A stretch of DNA of 64,000 nt. Origin: Adiantum capillus-veneris. Taxonomy: Eukaryota; Streptophyta; Polypodiopsida; Polypodiales; Pteridaceae. The notes beneath the pieces were generated by a model. The model had not been told where the DNA came from, ran no database searches, and was given only the letters and a program-made list of their open reading frames with translations. The stretch is taken from the NCBI GenBank assembly GCA_014529385.2, contig CM043967.1, positions 11,298,001 to 11,362,000 of the forward strand, given 5' to 3'. The position numbers and the translations under genes are program-made. Shown here one piece after another: positions 21,048-30,778 of this stretch (position 1 is the stretch's first letter; each line of letters starts with the position of its first letter).

Positions 21048-22119
21048 AGGGTACCAAGAAAGAGGGAAAGATAACCTATCTGGGAGCACCTGAGGTACTC
21101 ACAAGAATAGCTACCATGCTATCGGCCTGGCAGAAAATTTCTCGCCTGCCCCAGATCTATACACATGGATTGTGCCTGCACAGCCACCTCCTCGAGCCAC
21201 AAGGTCCACAAAACAAGTTTACAAATCTGATGAAGAATCTTCAGAGAGCTCTCATGAAGCACATAGCAGCGAAAGCTCAGACAAAAAAGAGAAGAGAAGA
21301 GAGGAGATGAAGAAGAAGGCAGTGGCTGCACGTCAGGATGAACCTCAGCAAAAGAAAAAGTGAGGTTTGAACGGGAAAAATAAACCTACAAAAGAAGCCG
21401 CCAAGCTGTAGGTGAGGACCCTAGGAAGTGGGTACCAAAAGAGCTAAAGGGGCCGAGAACAAAGAACCGTGCACGGAAAGAAGTAGAAGACCCAAAGGAT
21501 TTTTTGGAAAGAATGTACTAGGAAGCGGAAGCATTAAAGCTAAAAGAAGCCCAAGAAGCTGAGAGAAAAGCTAGAGAAGATGCATCCGAGCAAGAAAAAC
21601 AAGCTGCGACGACACAACAAGGTGAGACCCAGCAGGAACAAAGTGAGATGTCTCCCAGACCAACATCACCTGCTATGGAACAACACAACCACCCCATGCC
21701 AAGCCCTCCACCATCATCAACAGTTAGACCCACTGAAGGAGAACAAAACAAGGAAAAAGAGCCTGGACCATAAGAAGCAGCAGGATATGAACAACAAGCA
21801 ACAACCAAACAAACCAAAGCAAAGGAGCCAGATCCAGAAAGGGCAGCAAGTCCTGAACCAGAGGAGGCAACAAGGTTTGAGCAAACAAAGGCACAAGAAT
21901 CAGAAACCACACCGTCTACCACCACCCAGTAGGAAACGGCCGAGGCATCCACGAAGCCTCAAGAAGACAAAGCAGTAGAGACAAAAGCACAGTCTCAAGG
22001 GGAGGAACAAACCCAGATGCTACCACGAATAGCCGCCACAGCCCCACCAAAAGAATCACAAGACTCTACTGAAACATCTAGGCAGCCCACAGAGCACGAC
22101 AATTGGTAGACAAATGATG

Positions 22120-22440
22120 AGGTAATTCTCCAAGTTAATGAATATGCAAATCAAATGCAAGAGATGATAGAAAAAATGCGATCAGCAGCACTTAGCCACA
22201 ATGCTAAGGCTAAAGAGTTGGAAATGGTGATAGATGCTCTTCAAGGAGGGCTAGAGGACAGATTAAATGTCATCATCGATCTGCAAAAACAAGTCCAAGG
22301 GTTGAAAGCTGAAGCTAAACAACACCAGCTAGCCAGAGAAAAGTAGCAAAAGAAAATGGAAGACCTAGGCGAGCTTCTCATGAAGTTAGTCAGCAAGACC
22401 AAAGACGAACAATTGACAAAATTTACCAATGAAATGAATT
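22120..22440 (+). other. Coiled-coil segment of the additional ORF (element A copy)
   Basis: Reads MQEMIEKMRSAALSHNAKAK, then heptad-like repeats of Leu/Val/Ile with Lys/Glu (ELEMVIDALQGGLEDRLNVI, DLQKQVQGLKAEAKQHQLAR) over about 100 codons, with one in-frame TAG near 22345. The minus-strand homologue has the similar KKEIEQLKDELIKAQEDAKA. Coiled coils suggest oligomerisation; that is inference. Confidence 0.6.
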
Positions 22441-22873
22441 CTTAACTACAACTCTATCAGTTCAAAAGATCCAAGTACAGTTAGACGTAGCAAACGCTTC
22501 ACTACATTATTCAGAGCAGAGGATCAATGATCAGGCAGTTGCCTCAATCAAAGGTACAGACGAAGTGTATAAATCACTAGAGAAAAAAAATAAAGATCTC
22601 GAGCTAGAGCTAAAGCTAGAGCAGTCACAACGCAAAGACCTTGCGTTAATGCGGGTACAAAGAGAAGAAGAGTTGCTCAAGGAGATAGCAGCACTAAAGA
22701 GAGTTAACCAGCTACTGTGAGAGGGACAGCAAGAGACACAGGAAGAAGCAGGTACATCAGATCAACCCCACATTGATATTCCCTCAGTCTCATTTTTTGA
22801 GATGGAAACATAGTCGGCAGAAGGGCTTGGGGAAGATGAAGAATTTCAAGTACCATTAACAGATACAGCTCAA

Positions 22874-23841
22874 GTGCCGATGGTCCAGCTACCAAAAGCT
22901 AAAGAAGATGCGCTTAAGGAGAACGTTTCTCAGGAGACAGATGAGCAGTGGAAGGCAACGATGGATTCAAAGTTGATAATTCTTCATTCTGTCAATGTTA
23001 CTCAACTCACTCCCAGCCAAATCAATGCAGAATGGCATCAGCAATCACTGCCATATCCCTTGATCAAGGTAGAGCTACTGCTACATGTCAAGGATCGACT
23101 ATATCAAGATATGCAAGTAGAAGATGCAAATGAAGTCCACCCCAAGTGGAGAAAGAGCTGGCTAAACAAGAATCTTAGATACTTGATTATGTTCACAAGA
23201 GCACCTATGGCACTTACAAAAGACCTAGCTTTTTGTCATGTACCAAGAGTAAGGACGTAGCAAGCACACGGGGCAATGACAAAGAAGCGGCCTACATGGT
23301 TGAATTATTCCGATTTCCAGCTCCAGAAAAGGAAACGCCATTAGAGGAATACATGGTGAAAACCCTAACGAGCACCATGGCATTCTTCAAAAGTCTCCCT
23401 AATCTCTCATGTGCTATGCTCTATAAAATTTTCCGGATGTTGCTCACATGCATTGAAGTTTTTCATGAGCCATAGCAAGCAGGAGCACCGTGGATGTCCT
23501 TCCTTGAGGACAATAAGGGTTTATGCTACGACCTTAGTGGCCAACCTTCCGAAGAAGTCCTATATGGCTTCTACGCCCGCTGCATGTTCTTGCCATCTCA
23601 TAATATGTTGGCATTTGAGGAAGCATTCTACACAGGGTTTTTCACTTGGAGAACGAAGATTTTTGGGCCAGTGATCAGCAACTTGACTTCTAGATTTGTA
23701 GGCTACTCCGCCATCAAGAACAAAGTCACTATGCAATTTTTGCAGGTTCCAAACAAAGAAAGAAAAATCAGATATGAAAAAGCTTATGCACTTAAGAACC
23801 GCCTCGCCAACCGTCAACCCAAAGATTATTTCAGCCCATAA
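22874..23841 (+). other. C-terminal block of the additional ORF (element A copy)
   Basis: Frames 22874-23260, 23233-23475 and 23494-23841 cover it. Landmarks: ILHSVNVTQLTPSQINAEWH, EEYMVKTLTSTMAFFKSLPN, LCYDLSGQPSEEVLYGFYAR, MFLPSHNMLAFEEAFYTGFF, FGPVISNLTSRFVGYS. The minus-strand copy has ILHSINVNLLTLENINEAWN, LCYDLSGHPLEEVLHGFYAR and FEEAFYMGFF at matching positions. Mostly helical with many aromatic residues. The homologous pair is much better conserved here than in the linker, so this block was probably under protein-level constraint before both copies decayed. Confidence 0.72.
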
Positions 23842-23865
23842 AGTTGTGTCAAGGGACAATACATG

Positions 23866-23880
23866 TGAGGAAGGGGGGAA
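23866..23880 (+). other. Polypurine tract of element A
   Basis: gaggaaggggggaa lies directly before TGTTAGC at 23881. It matches the minus-strand tract gcaaggagggggaa before the LTR start at 53555, and gaacggggaaaa before 43849. A PPT primes plus-strand DNA synthesis and marks the left end of the 3' LTR. Confidence 0.8.
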
Positions 23881-24220
23881 TGTTAGCAGCAAGCTAACTT
23901 GGATACCATTTTTTGGAGCTCTCATTGTAAAAACATCTATTATTTTGATGAATCAAAAATATTGTAACTCCTATTTTTTGGATAAACTTTGTAATTGATG
24001 AGCCAGGGCTACAAGCTTCCAGATTGTATCAACATGTCTTTACCTATCTTTAGTTAGAGCTCCCAGATTATTAGTTTTGACCACCAAAAACATTGGCTAA
24101 GTTATAAAAGCCAAAATTTGTAAGTTATTTTCAAGTTTTGGATAATGAAATACACAGCATGAGCTAACATCGCTCACTTCTCTCCTTCTCGCGCTTCCTA
24201 CTCCCTCCCCGGTTGTCACA
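23881..24220 (+). repeat. 3' LTR of element A (right end approximate)
   Basis: Starts TGTTAGCAGCAAGCTAAC, a hairpin (GTTAGC...GCTAAC) at the very LTR terminus. A TATA box (gttataaaagcc, 24101-24112) fits a U3 promoter. The right end is set at ...GGTTGTCACA (24220) because of the terminal CA. An alternative end lies near 24290, before a PBS-like ttttggcgtcgccgatccg. No full second copy of this LTR is present upstream, so the 5' LTR of element A is either lost or unrecognised. Confidence 0.6.
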
Positions 24221-24799
24221 TTGAAATCACATTTGCTGCATTGCAACCACATGTAAGAGCTCTACGCGTTGACGTAAGCATTTCACAGTATTTTGTAGAT
24301 TTTGGCGTCGCCGATCCGTGGCCTAATTTCACCATAACTAGGAATTCACACTTCAAAATCAAAAATTAAGCATAGGCGGGGTATTGGGGCATCATTGCTA
24401 AGCATTTAGATGCATTCTGGGTCAAAAACAACTAGGTCAAAAATCCACTACTATTAATAATGGTGATTTTTTCATTTGACCTAAAGTGGGATTTGAGACC
24501 ATAAGCATGTGTGCTTAGGCCTTATAAACATGTCCTAGAAGTTTTGTTACGTTTAGATGTCATTTGATGATGTAACGGATGTGATTTGTTTGTCGATGAG
24601 CGATTGGCTTTTGGTGATTTCAGTCACTTGAGTGTAGCTCGAGATAGATGTGATTTTTTTGTTGTTTTCCAAGAGATTGACAACCTCTTGCAGCCTCTAT
24701 GCACTAGTCGAGTCAGCTTCATCCAATGGATTGACAATTTAATTGTGGTTCTCACTACGTCTGCAATAAGATAGGAGTGAGGTTAGACACCCGTCTCAC
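24221..24799. other. Sequence between element A LTR and element C LTR
   Basis: Contains ttttggcgtcgccgatccgt at about 24303, which resembles a PBS of the TGGCG type but in an unexpected place (after a 3' LTR). No ORF is supported; the frame at 24586-24774 has no motif. It could be the start of a second, head-to-tail element sharing the LTR. Confidence 0.35.
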
Positions 24800-25439
24800 A
24801 GTCCTCTATCCATCATGTTCGTGGTACAAGGGTCATACACCACAGGCCAGGTTGATAAATCAAGGATTCTAATGGAAGCTATTATCTATAACATAAAGAT
24901 GAAATCCCATTGACATATTTAGAATCCATTAACAACGCCTTTTTCCCCACGTTTAAGAGGCACCACCGCCATTCATAAACCCTAAATATGATATGAGACG
25001 TATTCTAAACTAACTAGTAATCTTGTGAAAAGTACCTGACTAATCGGGTTCACCACTTTTAAGGGCGCGTATATTTGGGACATCTTGACGCTTGGCATGA
25101 GTCTCTAATTTTGCTTCTCTTAATAAGAGAGACTGGAGAGTTTCTTGACTAATCAAGACCACCCATCCTTGACTTGCAACATGAGCCAACCCCCACTTTC
25201 CGTCCCACACTCACACTTTTTAGCTTTCTAATTACTACCACACTATTTTACATATACAAACAGTGTTCCTTAATTAATTCCAAACACAGGTTCTTTTATA
25301 CATCCCTTCAAACAATACCAAAACAATTCAAACAAAGCCTAATGAAGACAGCCCTATAATTCAACAAAAATAACTTTTCCAAATTTTCATAAGTTGCCGC
25401 TACCCGCAAAACTTCTTTGTCTAACCAATAGAGCCTTTG

Positions 25440-25640
25440 CAAAGGATTTATTCGCTAACCACAAATTGCCCAGCCTTCCCATCTCGCTAACCATGAGGCA
25501 TCTTGCTACCCGCCAGGCATTCCGCTACCTGCAAGACATCCTGCTAACCGCGAGGAAGAAAAAGGGCCGATAACCTCGATCTAATCTCCACTAATCGCGG
25601 AATCATCTCACTAACGGCAAGGCACAAAAGATATTCTTTC
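25440..25640 (-). repeat. Short tandem motif region in the element C LTR
   Basis: The words gctaaccNcgagg / gctacccgccaggcat recur roughly every 18-27 bp (for example 25455, 25488, 25507, 25530, 25550). The other LTR has the same at 28965-29185. This is an internal minisatellite-like block in U5/R, position relative to the TATA box downstream on the minus strand. Confidence 0.65.
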
Positions 25641-25898
25641 AATAACTTTTCTCTTTAAATGAGTCTTCAAACATGATCAGTCAACTCTTCATATCAACCA
25701 GTATCAACTTATCAACTTATAAGCAATAACAATTTAGTAAATAGTGATAATTTATCAAATAGTCGTTTCACTAATCTATGAAAACATATGCTTGTTTCTT
25801 GTGATAAGATCGCGTTTCTTGGACGGTGTAAAGGAATCCCTATGCTTAGCTTCCCACGTCAACATGAATAACAATGGAGAATTATAAATTTGTCTTAC

Positions 25899-26070
25899 CA
25901 GATTAGTGGCACGCTGAACTACCTCTTGCATTTGAGGTTGGACGATTTCACCCTCTTTTGGAGTCGATACCTGTGCTTGAGTTAATCAATGATACCTTCT
26001 TTTGCACCTTCCTTGGAGGCGGAACGAGAGGAGCGTCTTTCGAGCTTCGATTCACTCGCTTCGGGGGCAT
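25899..26070 (-). pseudogene. Start-exon ORF inside the 3' LTR of element C
   Basis: On the minus strand an ATG at 26070 opens MPPKRVNRSSKDAPLVPPPR, a basic Pro/Ser-rich leader. The frame is lost near codon 37 by a 1-nt shift; the continuing frame reads VSTPKEGEIVQPQMQEVVQR up to a splice-donor match CTG|GTAAGA (GT at 25898-25897). The other LTR has the same 172-nt arrangement. Probably the first coding exon of gag, spliced into the internal region. The TATA box is at 26261-26270. Confidence 0.55.
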
Positions 26071-26260
26071 CGTATCGAGGTACAAAAAAGGGAAAAGAGA
26101 AAAAGAACTCAAGAATCCAAAGGGCAACACAACGATGGTAGAGATGGAGATTGGTTGAGGGTGAGAGGTTGAGGGAGAGAAGGTATCTCCGATGCTATGA
26201 CAAGAGAGATTCTGCTTCTAAGAACTTCTATGTTTGTCTCCAAAGTGAGGGAAGAGATGC

Positions 26261-26270
26261 CTTTATATAA
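26261..26270 (-). promoter_or_regulatory. TATA box in the 3' LTR of element C
   Basis: TTATATAAAG on the minus strand, about 190 nt upstream of the ATG at 26070. The equivalent box in the other LTR is CTATATAAAG at 30278-30287. Confidence 0.6.
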
Positions 26271-26773
26271 GCTCCCAATAGTCAAAAGCACAAGCTAAGA
26301 ATAGCACAAGCAAAGAGATAATTTCGCGTACGTTTGTGACTCCCCCAAAAAAAATACAATCATTTTTTATTTATTTTTCCATGAAACTGGATCCGCGATT
26401 TTGAGTCTCTAAGTTTATGAGAAGCTTGACTTCCAAGAAAAGAGGCTCTCACTTCCCTAAAATTACTCCCTCTTTCCTAAAAGTACTCCTTTTACTCTTT
26501 CTCCTCTAAAAATACTCTTCCTTTTCTTTGTCTTTCCTAAAAATACTCCTTCTTTCTCAAGGATCAACTCTTACCTTTAAAAATAGACTTGATGCTTAAG
26601 TTTTCATATTAACCTATTATTTCCAAGTGAATAAAGATCGCAATTCATAGTTCAAGAGTCCGATTTCCGATCAGATTGTTCCGTTTAAACCTTTATAACT
26701 TAACAAAATGTGAACCTTAATTATTTGCAGAGTAAATAAAATACTTTTATTGAAAAATGTTGCATACATTACA

Positions 26774-26784
26774 ATCTCCCCAAC
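26774..26784 (-). other. Polypurine tract of element C
   Basis: On the minus strand gttggggagat immediately precedes the LTR start TGTAATG. It defines the inner end of the 3' LTR and confirms minus orientation. Confidence 0.65.
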
Positions 26785-26879
26785 TTAGAGATTGAGATAT
26801 CCTCATCTCGAAAAAAATGAGGATACTCCTACTCTAATTACTAGCTCGACCATCATCATGTCTAAAAGGGTGGTGTCCT

Positions 26880-27630
26880 TAGTCTACTTCACTTGCTACT
26901 GTTGCTCCATTAGTCAGTCGTGGACAAGTGTTTCGATAGTGCCCCAACTCTTCAACCCATTTAAAGCATCAAACATTCAAGCGTCAAGAATCTTGCGCAT
27001 TAGCGACATAAACCCTTTGTGGTTGTATATCATTGAAGCTCCAATTCCGTTCAATTCTTTTTGTAATCCCTTGTTCCTTTATCAAAGGTTTAGCTCGTAG
27101 TAAAGCATCTTGTACAGTGGTAGACTTTAGGGCTTCCAATCGTGAGCTAATTGGTTCTCTTAAACCTTGACAAAAGCGAGCTACCTGCTGCTCTATGGTC
27201 ATTCACCGTGTGTAACATCTAAGCCTTACAAACTTTGAGTAGTACTCTTCCAAGGATAAACTGTATGATTTTAAGATAAAGAACTCAGTCATCTTTATTG
27301 CTTCATGGACAGGAGGTAAGTATCTTTACTTTACTTCTTGTTTGATTTCCCACCAACTGTGAGAGCTCTCTAATACTCCCATATCAGAATGTTGTTTCCA
27401 CCATAATTTTGCTTCCCCTAAGAGACGAAACATACCTAGCATCTCTTGATTTGCAGGTGTGGCCCTGGCAGCAGAGAAGTAATCATCCATACCTTCAATC
27501 CATACTTTTGCATCTTTCTCAATACCAGTACCCTCTCCTTTAAAAGAAGGTGGTTGCATTTGTTTGAGCAACAACTTCTTCTCCTGAATCTCTGTATAAA
27601 TAACATCATTCTGAGGGTTTTCCAACATAG
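26880..27630 (-). pseudogene. gag: Gag of element C, the only coding part left
   Basis: Frame 27326-27628 has QPPSFKGEGTGIEKDAKVWI and MDDYFSAARATPANQEMLGM, then RLLGEAKLWWKQHS, the classic retrotransposon-gag core (W-I-x-x-M-x-x-Y-F; A-K-x-W-W). Frame 26984-27202 continues with EQQVARFCQGLREPISSRLE. Near 26930-26985 a degraded zinc knuckle ends in ELGHYRNTCPR (H-x4-C kept, first Cys pair damaged). No protease, RT, RNase H or integrase follows: the PPT comes about 100 bp after the knuckle. Element C is thus a gag-only, non-autonomous derivative. Two frameshifts. Confidence 0.82.
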
Positions 27631-27639
27631 AAGTGATTT

Positions 27640-28168
27640 GAGGATTCAGTGTACATCAATATATATAATAACTCAAATCAATAGGGTATTTTTCAAACTT
27701 AGACTTATCGAGTCCACTAAAAATTCAATCGTATGACTTAACCAATCATTACTTATTTGATCCATAAAAAGTCAATCACATGACTTAACCAATCTTCACT
27801 TATCCAATCCATCAAAACTTAGTCACATGACTTAACCAGTCATGACTTATCAAGTCCATCAAAACTCAATCACATGACTTAACCAATCATGGCTTATCCA
27901 GTCCACCAAAAAATCACTTATATGACTTAACCAGTCATACAATTTCTTTGTAGAAAAACAACTCAATCTTCTATTCATAAATTCATCAAAATGTCACATA
28001 GGGGTCTACAAAAGATCTCTCCATGAGAAAACATAATAGAGGTTTCAACCATAACTATGGTACACATCAAGTGACATGTCATAATATCTCAATGAGTTTT
28101 GTGATGGCTATAGAGAACCATACACACAAGAAAGATTGAAGTAGTCAATTAAATCCTTTTTAACCTAG
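27640..28168 (-). other. Leader of element C with imperfect 60-bp tandem repeats
   Basis: Between PBS and gag the motif gacttaaccaNtcatgactt / atcaagtccatcaaaactca recurs at about 27735, 27783, 27831, 27877 and 27918, with spacing near 46-48 bp. These are short degenerate tandem units in an untranslated leader. No ORF is supported. Confidence 0.65.
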
Positions 28169-28180
28169 GCTTTGATACCA
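28169..28180 (-). other. Primer-binding site of element C (initiator-Met type)
   Basis: The minus strand reads TTGGTATCAAAGC, matching the tRNA-iMet PBS TGGTATCAGAGC with one mismatch. It is preceded by the LTR end (forward TGAGGTCC at 28185). Confidence 0.75.
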
Positions 28181-29320
28181 ATTTTGAGGTCCCCAACCCC
28201 GAGAAGATTGGGGCGACTTGATAGATGTCCTTCCTTTATTCTCCTTTTCCATTGATGACATCCTACTCCATTTCCACAAAGTAGAGATACGAGCAACAGA
28301 AGAGAGGAAGTCCTCTATCCATCATGTTCATGGTTACAAGGGTCATACACCACAGGCCAGGTCAATAAATCAAGGATTCTAATGGAAGCTATTTTCTATA
28401 ACATAAAGATGAAATCCCATTGACATATTTAGAATCCATAAACAACGTATTTTTCCCATGTTAAGAGGTACGACCGCCATTCATAAACCATGAATATGAT
28501 ATGAGAGACATAGTCTAAACTAACTAGTAATCTTGTGAAAAGTACCCGACTAATCAGGTTCATAGCTTTCAAGGGCACATATATTTATGACATCTTGATT
28601 CTTGGCATGAGTCTCTAATTTCACTTCTCTTAGTAAGAGGGAGTAGCGAGTTTCTTGACTAATTGAGATCACCCATATCCTTGACTGGAAACCTGAGCCA
28701 GCCCCCACTTTCCACCCCACACTCACACTTTTTAGCTTGTTTTCTAATTACTACCACACTATTTTACATATACAAATAGTGTTCCTTAATTAATTCCAAA
28801 CACAAATTCTTTTATATAGCCCTTCAAAAAATACCAAGTCAATTCAAACAAAAAGATAGCCCTATAATTCAGCAAAAATAACTTTTCCAATTTTCATGAG
28901 TTGCCGCTACCCGTAGGCTTTCTTTGTCTAACCAACAGAGCCTGTGCAAAGGATTTATTTGCTAACCGCGAATTACGCAATCTTCCCATCTCGCTAACCG
29001 CGAGGCATCTTGCTACCTGATAGGCATCCCACTACCCGCGAGACATCTTACTAACCGCCAGGCATCTCGCTAACCACAAGACATCCCACTACCCGCAAGA
29101 CATCCCACTGACCGCGAGGAAAAAAACAGCTGATAAACTCAGCTTAATCTTCGCTAATCGTGGAATCATCTTGCTAACCGCGAGTCACAAAAGATATTCT
29201 TCCAATAATTCTTCCCTTTAAATGATTCTCCAAACATGATCAACCAACTCTTCATATCAACCCAGTATCAACTTATCAATTTATCAAAAGCAATAAAAAT
29301 ATAACAAACAGTGATATTTG

Positions 29321-29758
29321 GTGAAATTTGAACTCACAAAGGGGCCCTTTAAGGAGTTTGAATTTACCTCTCTCTACCAAAACAAGCACATGGATAAATT
29401 TTTGCAAACAAATTCCAAAGTTGGTGGAGGTTTGACAGTTAGAGTTTCCTCTTCAAGCTCTATCAACTGATATAGCACGCCACGAGATTCCTCATATTTT
29501 AGAAGATTATTTTTTTGATTCACTTAGATTCCGATAGAGTTGTCACATCATAGGTAAATCAAAAAAATAATCTTCTAAAATATGAGGAATCTCATGGTGT
29601 GCTGTATATCAGTAGATAGAGATTGAAGAGGACATTCTAACTCTCAAACCTCCGCCAACTTTGGATTTTGTTTACAAAAATTTATCCATGCACCCATTTT
29701 GGTAGAGAGAGGTAAAGTCAAACTCCTTAAAGGGCCCCTTTGTGAGTCCAAATTTCAC
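29321..29758. mobile_element. 438-bp foldback MITE in the 5' LTR of element C
   Basis: Almost the whole element is an inverted repeat: the arms are about 200 bp each, starting gtgaaatttgaactcacaaa and ending as the complement ...gtgagtccaaatttcac, with the inner arm words tagaagattatttttttga and tcaaaaaaataatcttcta facing each other around a ~30-nt loop. The 3' LTR of the same element (near 25741-25765) lacks it, which gives the empty site. It shares terminal and internal sequence with the 124-bp MITE at 4117. No transposase. Superfamily unknown; long arms would fit a Mutator-like or foldback type. Confidence 0.92.
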
Positions 29759-29915
29759 ATAATGCAAGTTATCAAACGGTCCTTTCACTAATCTATGAAA
29801 ACATATGCTTGTTTCTTGTGATAAGATCACGTTTTTTGGACGGTTTAAGGAAATCCCTATGCTTAGCTTCCTAGGTCAACATGAATAACAATGCAAAATT
29901 ATAAATTTGTCTTAC

Positions 29916-30087
29916 CGGATTAGCGACACGCTCAACTACCTCCTGTGTTTGAGATTGGATGATTTCACTCTCTTTTGGAATCGATACCTCCGCTTGAGTT
30001 AATAGATGATACCTTCTTTTGCACCTTCCTTGGAGGCAGAACGACAGGAGTGTCTTTTGAGCTTCGAGTCACTCGCTTTGGGGCCAT
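29916..30087 (-). pseudogene. Start-exon ORF inside the 5' LTR of element C
   Basis: Minus-strand ATG at 30087 opens MAPKRVTRSSKDTPVVLPPR; after a 1-nt shift the frame continues VSIPKESEIIQSQTQEVVER to CCG|GTAAGA (GT at 29915-29914). Length and structure equal those in the 3' LTR. It lies about 190 nt downstream of CTATATAAAG (30278-30287). The shared frameshift in both LTRs means it existed before this insertion, or that the true frame uses another start. Confidence 0.55.
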
Positions 30088-30277
30088 TGTATCAAGGTAC
30101 AGAAAACGGAAAAGATAAAAAGAACTCCAGAATCCGAAGGGCAACACAACGATGGTAGAGATGGAGATTGGTTGAGGGTGAGAGGTTGAGAAAGAGAAGG
30201 TAACTCCGATGCTATGGCAAGAGAACTTTCGCTTCTGAGAACTTCTTTGTGTGTCTCTAAAATGAGGAAAGAGAGAC

Positions 30278-30287
30278 CTTTATATAG
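30278..30287 (-). promoter_or_regulatory. TATA box in the 5' LTR of element C
   Basis: CTATATAAAG on the minus strand. It is followed by a pyrimidine-rich leader and the start-exon ORF, so it is the probable retroelement promoter. Confidence 0.65.
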
Positions 30288-30778
30288 GCTCTCAAGAGCC
30301 AAAATCACAAGCTAAGAATAGCAAAAGCAAAGAGATAAGTTCCCCTACGTTTGTGGCTCTCAAAAAAAAATTATTTTTCATTTTTTGTTCCATGAAACTG
30401 GATCCGCAATTTTGAGTCTCTAAGTTTATGAAGCTTGACTTTCAAGAAAAGAGGTTCTCACTTCTCTAAAAATACTCCCTCTTTCCTAAAAGTACTCCTT
30501 CTACTCTTTCTCCTCTAAAAATACTCTTCCTTTCCTCTCTCTTTCCTAAAAATACTCCGTTTTTCTCAAGGGTCAACTCTTATCTTTAAAAATAGACTTG
30601 AGGCTTAAGTTTTCATATCAACCTATTGTTTCCAAGTGAATAAAGACCATAATTCATAGTTCAAGAGTCCGATTTTTTATCCGATCGTTCCATTTGAACC
30701 TTTATGAATTAACAAAATACAAACCTTAAATATTTGCAAAGTAAATGAAATACTTTGAAAAATGTTGGGTACATTACA

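Larger units (their letters stand above)
20463..23841 (+). pseudogene. Additional ORF between pol and 3' LTR of element A (uncharacterised, about 1,100 codons)
   Basis: A long + strand coding relic fills the position where some plant gypsy elements carry an env-like or accessory ORF. In order: an N-terminal globular block (20463-21047), a Ser/Glu then Lys/Arg-rich stretch (21190-21360), an acidic Gln/Pro/Thr-rich linker (about 21520-22110), a coiled coil (22120-22440), and a C-terminal block (22874-23841). The frames are interrupted by several stops and shifts, but the same order is seen in the minus-strand copy at 53.63-56.16 kb. I see no signal peptide, hydrophobic membrane span or furin-like site, so an envelope role is not supported. 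The N-terminal pattern vaguely recalls the putative plant transposon protein domains found in Athila-like ORFs. It ends 25 bp before a polypurine tract, as expected for the last ORF of an element. Confidence 0.72.
24800..26773 (-). repeat. 3' LTR of minus-strand gypsy element C (outer end truncated)
   Basis: Read on the minus strand it begins TGTAATGTATGCAAC at 26773 and matches the 5' LTR (28185-30778) along its length: agtcctctatccatcatgtt, ggccaggt, ctaaccgcgagg-type repeats, TATA box, ORF and donor. The last ~125 bp of the LTR (its ...CA end, present at 28185-28310) is missing here, so the outer end is truncated. It has the empty site for the MITE present in the other LTR. Confidence 0.85.
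28185..30778 (-). repeat. 5' LTR of element C carrying a MITE
   Basis: Forward strand runs TGAGGTCCCC...GTACATTACA, so both TG/CA ends are present. It is about 2.15 kb without the 438-bp MITE at 29321-29758. By eye it matches 24800-26773 at about nine bases in ten. It abuts copia element E at 30779, which it interrupts. Confidence 0.85.

Noticed and set aside
21518-21952. 144-aa Ser/Val/Cys-rich minus-strand ORF
   Set aside because: It is antisense to the Gln/Glu/Pro-rich linker of the extra ORF, which has a better supported reading and a homologue.
20463-23841. Envelope-like gene
   Set aside because: Position fits, but I see no signal peptide, transmembrane segment or cleavage motif in either copy; the protein is charged with a coiled coil.
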